From NCBI GenBank assembly GCA_019115125.1, contig DXEG01000036.1:1-64000 (forward strand): DNA of 64,000 nucleotides. Direction: 5' to 3'. The translations under genes were made by a program, and so were the position numbers. Shown here piece by piece: positions 53,837 through 62,586 of the stretch. Position 1 is the first letter of the stretch, and each line of letters opens with the position of its first letter. The notes under the pieces are model-generated. The model was not told the DNA's origin and did no database searches. It worked only from the letters and a program-made list of their open reading frames with translations. The stretch is from Candidatus Blautia faecipullorum. GTDB lineage: Bacteria; Bacillota; Clostridia; Lachnospirales; Lachnospiraceae.

Positions 53837-54877
53837 ATGAACAAAAAAACAAACAACAATCAATTATTAATGACCCTGTTAAAAGGGCGTACCTTTATCG
53901 TTTTGATCCTTCTGGTGATCTTCTTCAGCGTTGTAAAGGACAACTTCCTTGCTCCTTCCACCCTGACCATGGTGGCGAAGCATGTGGCGCTGTACGGTAT
54001 TTTGGCCCTTGGCATGACCTTTGTCATCATCACCGGCGGAATCGACCTTTCGGTGGGCTCGGTTGTCGGTCTGGTAGGTATGCTGGCCGGCGGAATGATC
54101 CAGGAAGGCCTCACCCTTAAATTTGCAGGCGTGACCCTTTATTTCAGCGTACCCATGATCGTGATCTTCATGCTGGTTGTGGGATGCCTCATCGGCGCGG
54201 CCAACGGTCTGATCATCACCAAGCTGAACGTAGCGCCCTTTATCGCGACCCTGGGTACCATGTATATCTGCCGCGGCTTCGCGAACCTGCGCTCCAACGG
54301 AGCGACCTTCTCCGATATCGCGGGTTATGAAGGCCTTGGAAACACCGGCTTCAAGGCTCTGGGAAGCAACTTTGCCAGCATCCCGGCAGGCGTTTATGTA
54401 TTTGCCATCCTCGCGGTGATCGCCGCCGTTCTTCTGAAAAAACTGCCCTTCGGCTGGTATGTCCTGGCAGTGGGCGGCAACGAAAAATCCGCACGTCTGT
54501 CCGGTATCAAGGCGGACAAGATCAAGATTCTTGTGTACATGATCTCCGGCTTCTGCGCAGCCTGGGTAGGTATGATCAATACCGCGCAGCTTTCCGCGGC
54601 ACATCCGGCATCCGGCGACGGCTGGGAAATGAACGCTATCGCGGCGACCGTGCTGGGCGGTACCTCCATGAGCGGCGGCTCCGGAACCGTCCTTGGAACT
54701 GTTGTGGGCGCCTTCGTGATCGGCGTGATCAATGACGGTATGACTATGTGCGGTGTGTCTGAGTTCTGGCAGAAGGTCATCCGCGGCGTGGTGATCATCC
54801 TCGCGGTAGTGATCGACCAGACTCAGAGAAACCTGCAGGCCAAGATGGCTCTTCAGGCACGCAACGAGAATAAATAG
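53837..54877 (+). CDS. Sugar or polyol ABC transporter permease (RbsC type)
   Basis: A 346-residue BPD_transp_2 permease with about eight to ten helices. Motifs are VIITGGIDLSVGSVVGLVG and TVLGGTSMSGGSGTVLGT, both typical of RbsC. The start follows AAGGAGAAAGTAAGC. The isomerase gene begins 21 bases downstream. Confidence 0.95.
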   Translation: MNKKTNNNQLLMTLLKGRTFIVLILLVIFFSVVKDNFLAPSTLTMVAKHVALYGILALGMTFVIITGGIDLSVGSVVGLVGMLAGGMIQEGLTLKFAGVTLYFSVPMIVIFMLVVGCLIGAANGLIITKLNVAPFIATLGTMYICRGFANLRSNGATFSDIAGYEGLGNTGFKALGSNFASIPAGVYVFAILAVIAAVLLKKLPFGWYVLAVGGNEKSARLSGIKADKIKILVYMISGFCAAWVGMINTAQLSAAHPASGDGWEMNAIAATVLGGTSMSGGSGTVLGTVVGAFVIGVINDGMTMCGVSEFWQKVIRGVVIILAVVIDQTQRNLQAKMALQARNENK

Positions 54878-54898
54878 CTGCTAAGGAGGTAGAAACCT

Positions 54899-56299
54899 AT
54901 GGAAAAAATTAAACTTGGATACGCGCCGACGCGCCGCAGCATTTTCAGCGCGCCGGACGCTGTCAAATACCGCGGTCTGACTGCGGACCGCCTGACGGAA
55001 CTGGGAATTGATTTCGTGGATATCACAGACATCAACGAGGAAGGACTCCTCTACAATGATGCGGATATGGAAAAGATTGCCGAGAAATTCAAAGCGGAAA
55101 AGATCGACGGACTGTTTCTTCCCCACTGTAATTTTGGCACGGAGTTTGAATGTGCCAGACTGGCGAAAAAGCTGAATGTTCCGGTGCTTCTCTGGGGACC
55201 GCTGGACGAGCGCCCCGATGAGAACGGCGTGCGTCTGCGGGACACGCAGTGCGGCCTGTTCGCCACAGGAAAGGTACTCCGGAGATTTCAGATTCCCTTT
55301 ACCTACATGACAAACTGCCGTCTGGACGATCCGGTCTTTGAGAGAGGACTTCGCGATTTTATGGCTGTCTGCAACGTGGTAAAGACCTTCCGTAATATGC
55401 GGATCCTGCAGATTTCCACGAGACCCTTTGAGTTCTGGACAACCATGTGCAATGAGGGAGAGCTTCTGGAGAAGTTTAACATTCAGCTTTCTCCGATTCC
55501 CATGCCGGAGCTGACCGACGAGATCAAAAAAGTAAAAGCCGAGGGGAACGAGGTTGCCAAAGTCGTTGCGTACTGCCGTGAAAATATGAAAATCGAAGTC
55601 AAGGACGACGAGCTGGAGAATGTGGCCGCCCTCAAGGTCGCCATGAGGAATCTGGTGGACAAATACGGCTGCCAGGCGGCGGCGATCCAGTGCTGGAATC
55701 AGCTCCAGTCTGAGATCGGCATCATGCCCTGCGCGGCAAACTCCCTTCTCAACGAGGAAGGAATCCCCGTTGTGTGCGAGACTGATATCCACGGCGCTAT
55801 CACCGCGCTTCTGGTAGAGGCGGCAGGCATGGGCGAGACCAGAAGCTTTTTCGCGGACTGGACTATCCGCCATCCTGATATTGAAAACGGCGAGCTTCTG
55901 CAGCACTGCGGCCCCTGGCCCATCTCTGTGGCGAGAGAGACGCCTAAGATCACCTATCCGCTGGCATTCGATCATCCCGGCGCCATCACCGCCGAGGCAA
56001 AGCATGGCCTGGTGACTCTGGCGCGTTTCGACGGGGACAACGGCGAATACTCCATGCTCCTTGGAAACGCCAAAGGCGTGGACGGTCCCAAAGGTATGGG
56101 TACCTATCTGTGGGTGGAAGTGGACAATATCAAACGTCTGGAAGCAAAGATTGTAGAAGGCCCGTACATTCATCACTGCGTCGGTATCCACAAGGATGTG
56201 GTTCCCGTACTCTACGAGGCATGCAAATACATGGGAATCAAACCGGATCTGTACGACCCGGTGGAGGAGCAGGTAAAAGCATATCTTCGCGGTGAATGA
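54899..56299 (+). CDS. L-fucose/L-arabinose isomerase-fold sugar isomerase
   Basis: A 466-residue protein of the FucI/AraA superfamily. The N-terminal Rossmann-like region has GLFLPHCNFGTEFE. The C-terminal half has CETDIHGAITALLVEAAG and HPGAITAEAKHGLVTL, which hold the expected Glu, Asp and His metal ligands. It should convert an aldose to a ketose. Sequence features do not decide which sugar. The neighbouring transketolase and FGGY kinase indicate that the ketose is phosphorylated and then cleaved or transferred. Confidence 0.85.
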   Translation: MEKIKLGYAPTRRSIFSAPDAVKYRGLTADRLTELGIDFVDITDINEEGLLYNDADMEKIAEKFKAEKIDGLFLPHCNFGTEFECARLAKKLNVPVLLWGPLDERPDENGVRLRDTQCGLFATGKVLRRFQIPFTYMTNCRLDDPVFERGLRDFMAVCNVVKTFRNMRILQISTRPFEFWTTMCNEGELLEKFNIQLSPIPMPELTDEIKKVKAEGNEVAKVVAYCRENMKIEVKDDELENVAALKVAMRNLVDKYGCQAAAIQCWNQLQSEIGIMPCAANSLLNEEGIPVVCETDIHGAITALLVEAAGMGETRSFFADWTIRHPDIENGELLQHCGPWPISVARETPKITYPLAFDHPGAITAEAKHGLVTLARFDGDNGEYSMLLGNAKGVDGPKGMGTYLWVEVDNIKRLEAKIVEGPYIHHCVGIHKDVVPVLYEACKYMGIKPDLYDPVEEQVKAYLRGE

Positions 56300-56376
56300 C
56301 AGGAGGAAAAAGCTTGGAAGGAAACTTCCGAATCTACCATTGTTGGCGCAGCCAGTGCGCCATGAAAGGAGCAAAA

Positions 56377-57207
56377 ATGGAAAATTTAAAAGCAAAAGCA
56401 TATGAGCTCCGCAAGGACGTCATCCGGATGATCGTATCCGGAAAGGGCGGACACATCGGCGGGGACATGAGCGTGATGGAAATACTGGTTTCTCTTTACT
56501 TTCATGAAATGAACGTAAGCCCGGAGAATTTCTCCGACCCCAACCGTGACAAGTTTGTCATGAGCAAGGGACATTCTGTGGAGGCGCTGTACGCGGTTCT
56601 GGCTGCGAAGGGCTTCTTCCCTATCGAGCAGGTGATCGCGGAATTCTCTAAATTTGGTTCTAAATTTATCGGCCATCCCAACAACAAGCTGCCGGGCATT
56701 GAGATGAATTCCGGCTCTCTGGGACACGGACTTCCCGTGTGCGTGGGTATGGCTCTGGCGGAGAAAATGAACGGCAGAACGGCAAGAGTTTATACGGTCA
56801 TGGGAGACGGCGAACTGGCAGAGGGCTCTGTGTGGGAGGGCGCCATGGCGGCGTCCCACTACAAGCTGGACAATCTCTGCGCTGTGGTTGACCGCAACCG
56901 TCTGCAGATTTCCGGAAACACAGAGGATGTGATGCACCACGACGACCTGAAGGCCCGCTTTGAGAGCTTTGGCTGGAATGTGCTCAGCGTGGACGGCAAC
57001 AATATCGACGAGCTGAACGAAGCCTTTGCAGAGGCCCGCACAGTAAAAGGAATGCCTACCGTGGTGATCGCCAACACAGTGAAGGGCTGCGGTTCTCCGG
57101 TGATGGAGAACAAGGCAAACTGGCACCACAAGGTTCCAAATGAAGAAGAAATGGCTCAGATCATGAGTGATCTGGAAGCAAGAAGGGAGGCTGCGGAGCA
57201 TGAATAA
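56377..57207 (+). CDS. Transketolase N-terminal subunit
   Basis: A 276-residue protein equal to the TPP-binding half of transketolase. It begins with a helix then GGHIGGDMSVMEILVSLYF and has the TPP motif GDGELAEGSVWEGAMAAS. The ATG at 56377 follows AAAGGAG; the frame opens at 56296 without coding character. It overlaps the C-terminal subunit by eight bases, so the halves are made in equal amounts. Split transketolases occur in specialised sugar pathways, including, from memory, apulose phosphate cleavage and the sulfo-transketolase route. Confidence 0.92.
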   Translation: MENLKAKAYELRKDVIRMIVSGKGGHIGGDMSVMEILVSLYFHEMNVSPENFSDPNRDKFVMSKGHSVEALYAVLAAKGFFPIEQVIAEFSKFGSKFIGHPNNKLPGIEMNSGSLGHGLPVCVGMALAEKMNGRTARVYTVMGDGELAEGSVWEGAMAASHYKLDNLCAVVDRNRLQISGNTEDVMHHDDLKARFESFGWNVLSVDGNNIDELNEAFAEARTVKGMPTVVIANTVKGCGSPVMENKANWHHKVPNEEEMAQIMSDLEARREAAEHE

Positions 57208-58132
57208 GATACCAAACAGACAGGCGATCTGCGAGGTGCTCATGGAGCACGCAAAAGAGGACAAGATGATTACGGTACTGTGCAGCGATTCCAGAGGATC
57301 CGCTTCCATGACGTCCTTTGCGGACGCATTTCCGGAGCAGTTTGTGGAGACCGGGATCGCGGAGCAGAATCTGGTGAGCATTTCCGCGGGACTGGCAAAA
57401 GGCGGTAGAAAGCCCTACGCGGCATCTCCGGCATGTTTTTTGTCCACCAGAAGCTATGAGCAGGCGAAAGTGGACTGCGCATATTCCAATACCAACGTAA
57501 AACTCATCGGCATCAGCGGCGGCATCAGCTACGGCGCGCTGGGTATGAGCCATCATTCCGCCCAGGATATCGCGGCAATGTCCGCCATCCCCAACATGCG
57601 CGTGTACCTTCCCAGCGACCGCTTCCAGACAAGATGTCTGATCGAGGCGCTATTGAAGGACGAGAAGCCGGCCTACATCCGTGTGGGAAGAAATCCGGTG
57701 GAGGATATCTACGAGGAGGGCAAGGTTCCCTTTGTTATGGACAAGGCGACGGTTCTCTGTGAGGGAACGGACGTAGCCATCATCGCCTGCGGAGAGATGG
57801 TAAAGCCGGCCTATGACGCGGCAAAGCTTCTGGGAGAAAAAGGGATTTCCGCCACGGTTCTGGATATGTACTGCGTGAAGCCCCTGGATAAAGAGGCCGT
57901 TGTAAAGGCCGCCTCCAACGCGAAGGCAGTGCTTACCGCGGAGGAGCACTCTCCCTTTGGCGGGCTTGGCTCCATGGTAAGCCAGGTGGTAGGCGCGGAG
58001 TGTCCGAGGAAGGTTGTAAACCTGGCGCTGCCGGACGAGCCGGTCATCACGGGAACCTCCAAAGAAGTGTTTGACTACTACAGACTGAACGCGCAGGGAA
58101 TCGCGGCGAAAGCGGAAGAACTACTGAAATAG
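57200..58132 (+). CDS. Transketolase C-terminal subunit
   Basis: A 310-residue protein with the central pyrimidine-binding and C-terminal domains: FVETGIAEQNLVSISAGLAKGG carries the catalytic Glu, and EHSPFGGLGSMV lies in the last domain. It forms the active site with the preceding subunit. A second full transketolase for the pentose phosphate pathway is expected elsewhere. The kinase gene follows 23 bases later. Confidence 0.92.
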   Translation: MNKIPNRQAICEVLMEHAKEDKMITVLCSDSRGSASMTSFADAFPEQFVETGIAEQNLVSISAGLAKGGRKPYAASPACFLSTRSYEQAKVDCAYSNTNVKLIGISGGISYGALGMSHHSAQDIAAMSAIPNMRVYLPSDRFQTRCLIEALLKDEKPAYIRVGRNPVEDIYEEGKVPFVMDKATVLCEGTDVAIIACGEMVKPAYDAAKLLGEKGISATVLDMYCVKPLDKEAVVKAASNAKAVLTAEEHSPFGGLGSMVSQVVGAECPRKVVNLALPDEPVITGTSKEVFDYYRLNAQGIAAKAEELLK

Positions 58133-58155
58133 TGCCAGATAAGGAAGAGTGACAT

Positions 58156-59634
58156 ATGGCGAACTATGTACTGGGCATCGATCAAAGCACCCAGGGTACG
58201 AAAGCGCTTCTGTTTGGTGAGGACGGGAAGCTTCTGGAGAGATGCGACCTGCCTCACCGGCAGATCGTCAACGAGCGGGGCTGGGTCGAGCATGACCTAA
58301 ATGAAATATACGCAAATACCATCCAGGTGGTGAAAAATCTGGTGGAGAAGGCGGGCATCCACAAAAGCGAGCTGAGGGCTGTGGGGATCAGCAATCAAAG
58401 AGAGACCGGGGCCTGCTGGAACAGAGAGACAGGCGAACCGGTGTACAATGCCATTGTGTGGCAGTGTGCCCGGGGCGCGGCTATCTGCGAGCGCATTGAA
58501 GGCGAGGGCGCGGCGCAGATGATAAAGGAGCGGACCGGGATTCCCCTTTCCCCGTATTTTACCGCAGCCAAGCTGGCCTGGATCTTTGAAAATGTGGACG
58601 GCGTGAAGGAGCTGGCGCAGGAGGGAAAGATTGCCTGCGGCACCATAGACAGCTATCTGGTGAACCGTCTTACCCGGGGAGAACGGTTTCAGACCGATTA
58701 CTCCAACGCGTCCCGGACACAGTTGTTTAACATCCATACCCTTGCATGGGATCCGGAGATTCTGGAGATATTCGGGATTCCGGCCTCCTGTATGGCGAAA
58801 GTGACCGACTCCGACGGAGATTACGGCACAACGGATTTTGACGGCTTTCTGGACGATCCCATTCCCATCCGCGGCGTCCTGGGAGATTCCCACGGCGCTC
58901 TGTTCGGACAGGGCTGTCTGGAAAAAGGTATGGTGAAAGCTACCTACGGAACGGGCTCCTCCATCATGATGAATATCGGGGAGACTCCGGTTTCTACCGA
59001 TCTGGGCGTTGTGACTTCCCTGGCCTGGTCCATGGGCGGCAAGGTCAATTATGTTCTGGAAGGGAACATCAATTATACAGGGGCGGTCATTACCTGGCTG
59101 AAGGACGACTTAAAGCTGATCTCCTCCGCCGGTGAGACGGAAGCGCTGGCACGGCAGGCCGCGCCGAGGGATCAGACGTATCTGGTTCCGGCTTTCTCTG
59201 GGCTTGGCGCTCCCTACTGGGACAGCAAAGCTACCGCTGTGATCTGCGGTATGACCAGGACCACCGGACAGGAGGAAGTGGTGCGGGCGGCTCTGGACTG
59301 TATCGCGCATCAGATTACGGATATCGTGGAGATGATGGGGGAAGCGTCAGGGATCCCTATTGGGGAGCTGCGCGTGGACGGCGGCCCCACCAGGAATGGT
59401 TATCTGATGCAGTTCCAGAGCGATATGCTGGGAATTCCTGTGAGCATTCCGGAATCCGAGGAGCTTTCTGGAATCGGCGCCGCTTATGCGGCGGGATTTT
59501 CCGCAGGGATTTTTGACAAAGAAGTATTCTATCGTCTGGGAAGAAAAAGCTATGCGCCCCAGATGGAACCGGAAAAGAAGGATGAGATCCGGAAAGGCTG
59601 GAAGAATGCCGTCCGGCTTGTCATGAGAAAATGA
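58156..59634 (+). CDS. FGGY-family carbohydrate kinase, glycerol-kinase-like
   Basis: A 492-residue FGGY kinase. LGIDQSTQGTKALLFG binds ATP, and GISNQRETGACW and GDSHGALFGQGCL resemble glycerol kinase more than xylulokinase. GlpK at 9379 is a paralogue, but this one sits in a sugar operon after a sugar isomerase, so a ketose or small polyol is the more likely substrate. An apulose or erythritol-type substrate fits the operon. The start follows AAGGAAGAG. The LacI gene follows behind its own promoter. Confidence 0.88.
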   Translation: MANYVLGIDQSTQGTKALLFGEDGKLLERCDLPHRQIVNERGWVEHDLNEIYANTIQVVKNLVEKAGIHKSELRAVGISNQRETGACWNRETGEPVYNAIVWQCARGAAICERIEGEGAAQMIKERTGIPLSPYFTAAKLAWIFENVDGVKELAQEGKIACGTIDSYLVNRLTRGERFQTDYSNASRTQLFNIHTLAWDPEILEIFGIPASCMAKVTDSDGDYGTTDFDGFLDDPIPIRGVLGDSHGALFGQGCLEKGMVKATYGTGSSIMMNIGETPVSTDLGVVTSLAWSMGGKVNYVLEGNINYTGAVITWLKDDLKLISSAGETEALARQAAPRDQTYLVPAFSGLGAPYWDSKATAVICGMTRTTGQEEVVRAALDCIAHQITDIVEMMGEASGIPIGELRVDGGPTRNGYLMQFQSDMLGIPVSIPESEELSGIGAAYAAGFSAGIFDKEVFYRLGRKSYAPQMEPEKKDEIRKGWKNAVRLVMRK

Positions 59635-59637
59635 TGT

Positions 59638-59674
59638 TTTGCTTGTTGCAAACCGGGGGACGGTAGGGTAGAAT
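59638..59674 (+). promoter_or_regulatory. Promoter and overlapping palindrome before the LacI gene
   Basis: TTGCAA (59646-59651), 17 bases, TAGAAT (59669-59674) sits after the kinase gene. The palindrome TTTGC, five bases, GCAAA (59638-59652) covers its -35 box and may be an autoregulatory site. Confidence 0.6.
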
Positions 59675-59753
59675 AAAATTAAATATTTACATAAATTTTT
59701 ATATTCTGCCCAATGCAGGAGTTGCTGTGCGGAATACAGGAACGGAGTCACAT

Positions 59754-60752
59754 ATGAAGGTGAGTGTGAAAAAAATCAGTGAAATCACAGGTTTTTCGCC
59801 TGCTACGGTTTCCAATGCATTAAACTACAAACGGGGCGTCAACGCGGAAACATCCGCGCACATTTTGAAAGTAGCCAAGGATCTGGGATATTTTGATGAG
59901 AATCATATCACAAAGGTAAAATTTGTTATGTTCAAGCGAAACGGCATTGTGGTGGAGGATACGCCGTTCTTTCCGGCGATGATCAGCGGTGTGGAGCAGG
60001 AATGCCGTACCTGCGGCATGGAGATGAGCCTCTGTGATCTGGACAGAAGGCATCATGATTTTAAGGAGCAGGCGAAATGGCTGATGAATGACAAAGCGGC
60101 GGCGGTGATCCTTCTGGGAACAGAGATGATAGATGAGGATATCGATCTGATCCGGGGCATTACAAGTCCTTTTATCGTGATTGATTACTGGAGAGAGGAT
60201 ATGTCCTTTGACGCGATGCTCATCAACAACGCGGATTCAGCACGGATGGCGACAGAATACCTGATCGCCAACGGGCACCGTGAGATCGGATATCTCCGGG
60301 GCAGTTTCCGCATCAAGCCGTTCCGGTCGCGGTTTGTCGGGTATCAGACGGCGCTTCAGAAGGCGTCCATCTCTTTGCAGAAAAACTATATTGTGAATTT
60401 GTCCCCTACTATGGACGGGGCATGTGCGGACATGCGGGCGTATCTTGCCAAAAAACCTGAGCTTCCCACGGCGTTCTTTGCGGACAACGACATGATTGCT
60501 CTGGGCGCCATGAAGGCTATGCGGGAATGCGGCATCCGGGTTCCGGAGGACGTGTCGGTGGTCGGCTTTGACGACCTGACTTTTTCGTCGATTTCCGATC
60601 CGCCCCTGACAACCCTGCGGGTGCCAAAGCGCGAGATGGGCCGGGCTACGGTCCGCCGTCTCCGGGATATGATCAAGGACAAAGACGATACAAAGCTGAA
60701 AATACAGATGTGCACGCAGTTCGTGGAACGGGACAGCGTGCGGAGGATTTGA
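59754..60752 (+). CDS. LacI-family transcriptional regulator
   Basis: A 332-residue regulator. The N-terminal HTH is KKISEITGFSPATVSNALNY with a hinge helix, and the ligand domain has SPFIVIDYWRED and PEDVSVVGFDDL. The ATG at 59754 has CGGAG seven bases upstream; a GTG at 59727 with AGGAG is an alternative. It likely senses an intermediate of the upstream operon. A strong terminator follows. Confidence 0.92.
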   Translation: MKVSVKKISEITGFSPATVSNALNYKRGVNAETSAHILKVAKDLGYFDENHITKVKFVMFKRNGIVVEDTPFFPAMISGVEQECRTCGMEMSLCDLDRRHHDFKEQAKWLMNDKAAAVILLGTEMIDEDIDLIRGITSPFIVIDYWREDMSFDAMLINNADSARMATEYLIANGHREIGYLRGSFRIKPFRSRFVGYQTALQKASISLQKNYIVNLSPTMDGACADMRAYLAKKPELPTAFFADNDMIALGAMKAMRECGIRVPEDVSVVGFDDLTFSSISDPPLTTLRVPKREMGRATVRRLRDMIKDKDDTKLKIQMCTQFVERDSVRRI

Positions 60753-60766
60753 CAAAACCTCAGAAG

Positions 60767-60806
60767 AAAAAACGGCAGTGCGGCAGACGACCGCGCTGCC
60801 GTTTTT
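60767..60806 (+). terminator. Terminator of the LacI gene and sugar operon
   Basis: AAAAACGGCAG and CTGCCGTTTTT arms with an inner GCGG/CCGC pair form a strong stem ending in TTTTT. Confidence 0.92.
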
Positions 60807-60891
60807 GTACGGCTTCAGGCAGCGGAATTTGAAGCAGATGTTGAAAGAAAATGGTGTAGTAAATGGAGGGGTGAAATTGTGAGGGGGATAG

Positions 60892-60928
60892 TTGAAATAA
60901 TAGTCATTGGATGATATAATACGACTAT
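60892..60928 (+). promoter_or_regulatory. Toxin-antitoxin promoter with dyad operator
   Basis: TTGAAA (60892-60897), 17 bases, TATAAT (60915-60920). Complementary hexamers ATAGTC (60900-60905) and GACTAT (60923-60928) flank the -10 box, a plausible autorepression site for the antitoxin. Confidence 0.7.
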
Positions 60929-60949
60929 AAAAAGACGGGAGGTACAATT

Positions 60950-61228
60950 ATGTTTTCATTACAAGAATCTATTCGTCCATCAGCAGATCTGAGAAATCAT
61001 TACAGTGAAATATCGAGGCAGTGCAGGGAAAACAAAGAGGCTGTCATTATCACGGTGAACGGCAGAGGAGATACAGTTTCTCTTTCTTATGATGAATACA
61101 AGAGGATGAAATCAAGAATAGAGTTGTTGGAAATTCTGGCAGAAGCTGAAGATGATGAGAAGAACGGAAGGGTAGAACCTATTGAAAATACTTTCCGTGA
61201 TCTGAGACAGATCTTGAAGGTGAAATAA
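60950..61228 (+). CDS. Phd/YefM-type antitoxin
   Basis: A 92-residue antitoxin. The N-terminal Phd-type DNA-binding half has RNHYSEISRQCRENKEAVIIT and NGRGDTVSLSYDEYKRM, and the C-terminal half is a charged helix that should wrap the toxin. It lies two bases before the toxin gene. The start follows GGGAGG. The family is confident; the exact sub-family is less so. Confidence 0.88.
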   Translation: MFSLQESIRPSADLRNHYSEISRQCRENKEAVIITVNGRGDTVSLSYDEYKRMKSRIELLEILAEAEDDEKNGRVEPIENTFRDLRQILKVK

Positions 61229-61229
61229 C

Positions 61230-61547
61230 ATGAAATACACAGTTATTCGTACTGATACAGCAGATGAGCAGATCCGTAAAATTATCCTTTATATTAACGA
61301 GAATTTCGGCGCAGAAGTTGCATTGCAGAAATTAGATAAATTAGAGAAAAGTATTTTGCATTTGGGTGATCATCCGGATATCGGAATCATTCCCAGATAT
61401 GGAGTTTTAAGACGGAAAGGATATAAAGTGTTAGTTTTAGAAAAAAATCTTGTGTTCTATAAAGTGGATGAAAAAAGAAAAAGAGTGGTTATCTATGCAG
61501 TTGTGGATCAAAGGCAGGATTATGTGAATATCATTAGAGGCTTATGA
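61230..61547 (+). CDS. ParE/RelE-family toxin
   Basis: A 105-residue toxin with the RelE/ParE fold pattern: an N-terminal strand (MKYTVIRTDTADEQIRKI), two helices, then YKVLVLEKNLVFYKVDEKR and VVIYAVVDQRQDYVNII at the end. The final Arg-rich strand resembles ParE rather than RelE. Target, gyrase or ribosome-bound mRNA, is not decided by sequence. Confidence 0.88.
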   Translation: MKYTVIRTDTADEQIRKIILYINENFGAEVALQKLDKLEKSILHLGDHPDIGIIPRYGVLRRKGYKVLVLEKNLVFYKVDEKRKRVVIYAVVDQRQDYVNIIRGL

Positions 61548-61694
61548 GAGAAAAATGACAATTTTTGCTTTTTGAAAATGGCTATGCATGAGTATGTCCT
61601 GAATAAAATGGAAAAGTGACAGGGATATGGTACAATCATTTTGGAGAAGTCGGGTTGGGTGTAAAAAGAATTTATAGAACGAGGAGAGGTTTTT

Positions 61695-61957
61695 ATGCAA
61701 AGGGAAGAGATTTTAAAAACCAACAAAACATATTGAAATGAAAATGCAGATTCGTGGTTTGGGACAACTGCATTACCTACATATGGAGTTAAGTTTGTTA
61801 CAGAGGAAGACTTACATTTATTCGGAGATGTTTCCGGTAAAAAATGTTGGGGATTTGTTGTGGAAGTGGACATTCATTAAAATACCATGCTGATAGGAAT
61901 GCCGCCGAATTGTGGGGAGTAGATTTGTCACATAAGCAAATCGAAAATGCCCAAGTA
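61695..61957 (+). pseudogene. Frameshifted, truncated SAM-dependent methyltransferase
   Basis: From the ATG at 61695 the frame reads MQREEILKTNKTY, then meets TGA where Trp is expected, and continues NENADSWFGTTALPTYG. Near 61842-61850 a missing base in an A-run shifts the frame, after which MLGICCGSGHSLKYHAD, the class I methyltransferase SAM loop, and ELWGVDLSHKQIENA can be read. The gene then stops where it joins a pglX fragment. Two lesions and one truncation make it a pseudogene. Confidence 0.85.
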
Positions 61958-62567
61958 TGCTTCTTTCGACGTTGATAAGGATAACATTATTACGATTTGT
62001 GACGATGAATACTTTGAGGATGATATTGTCGGTCTGTTTGTGAAATTTGTGAAAACTGTTTACGGCACAGATACGCTGGACGAAAACCTGAAATTCATTG
62101 CGGATGCTCTGGGCGGTAAAGGTCAGCCGAAAGATGTAATTCGGAATTATTTCATAAATGAATTTTTTAAGGATCATTGTAACACTTATCAGGTTGCGGG
62201 TTCTGGAAAACGCCCGATTTACTGGTTATTTGACAGCGGTAAAAAGAATGGCTTTAAGGCACTGATTTATATGCACCGCTATCAGCCGGACACCATTGCC
62301 CGTATCCGTACCGATTATGTACATGAACAGCAGGCCCGTTATCGTACTGCCATTGCTGATTTGGAACAGCGTATTGCCAATGCTTCTACTAGTGAACGAG
62401 TGAAGCTGAATAAAAAGCTGATCAGCTTGCAGGCACAGGATTTCGAAATTAGGACCTATGAGGAAAAGATTCATCATCTTGCCGATCGGATGATTTCTAT
62501 TGATCTGGATGATGGCGTGAAGAAGAATTATAATGTTTTCCAAGATGTTTTGGCTAAAATAAAGTAA
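61947..62567 (+). pseudogene. pglX: C-terminal fragment of BREX adenine methyltransferase PglX
   Basis: The 206-residue frame begins MPKYASFDVDKDNI and carries YFINEFFKDHCNTYQ and KRPIYWLFDSGKKNGF, typical of the last 200 residues or so of PglX, the BREX DNA methyltransferase of about 1200 residues. The catalytic methyltransferase half is absent. There is no ribosome site before 61947. The first bases overlap the methyltransferase pseudogene, so a deletion joined two unrelated genes. No function is expected, although a stand-alone target-recognition role cannot be excluded. Confidence 0.8.
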
Positions 62568-62586
62568 GGAGAATAGAGAGAATAAA

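Noticed and set aside
54899-58132. Sulfo-transketolase pathway for sulfoquinovose
   Set aside because: A split transketolase and an isomerase fit, but an FGGY kinase and an RbsABC-type importer do not belong to that route as known, and no sulfonate-specific enzyme is seen.
58156-59634. Second true glycerol kinase
   Set aside because: It has glycerol-kinase-like motifs, but its operon contains a sugar isomerase, transketolase and sugar importer, so a ketose or small polyol substrate is preferred.
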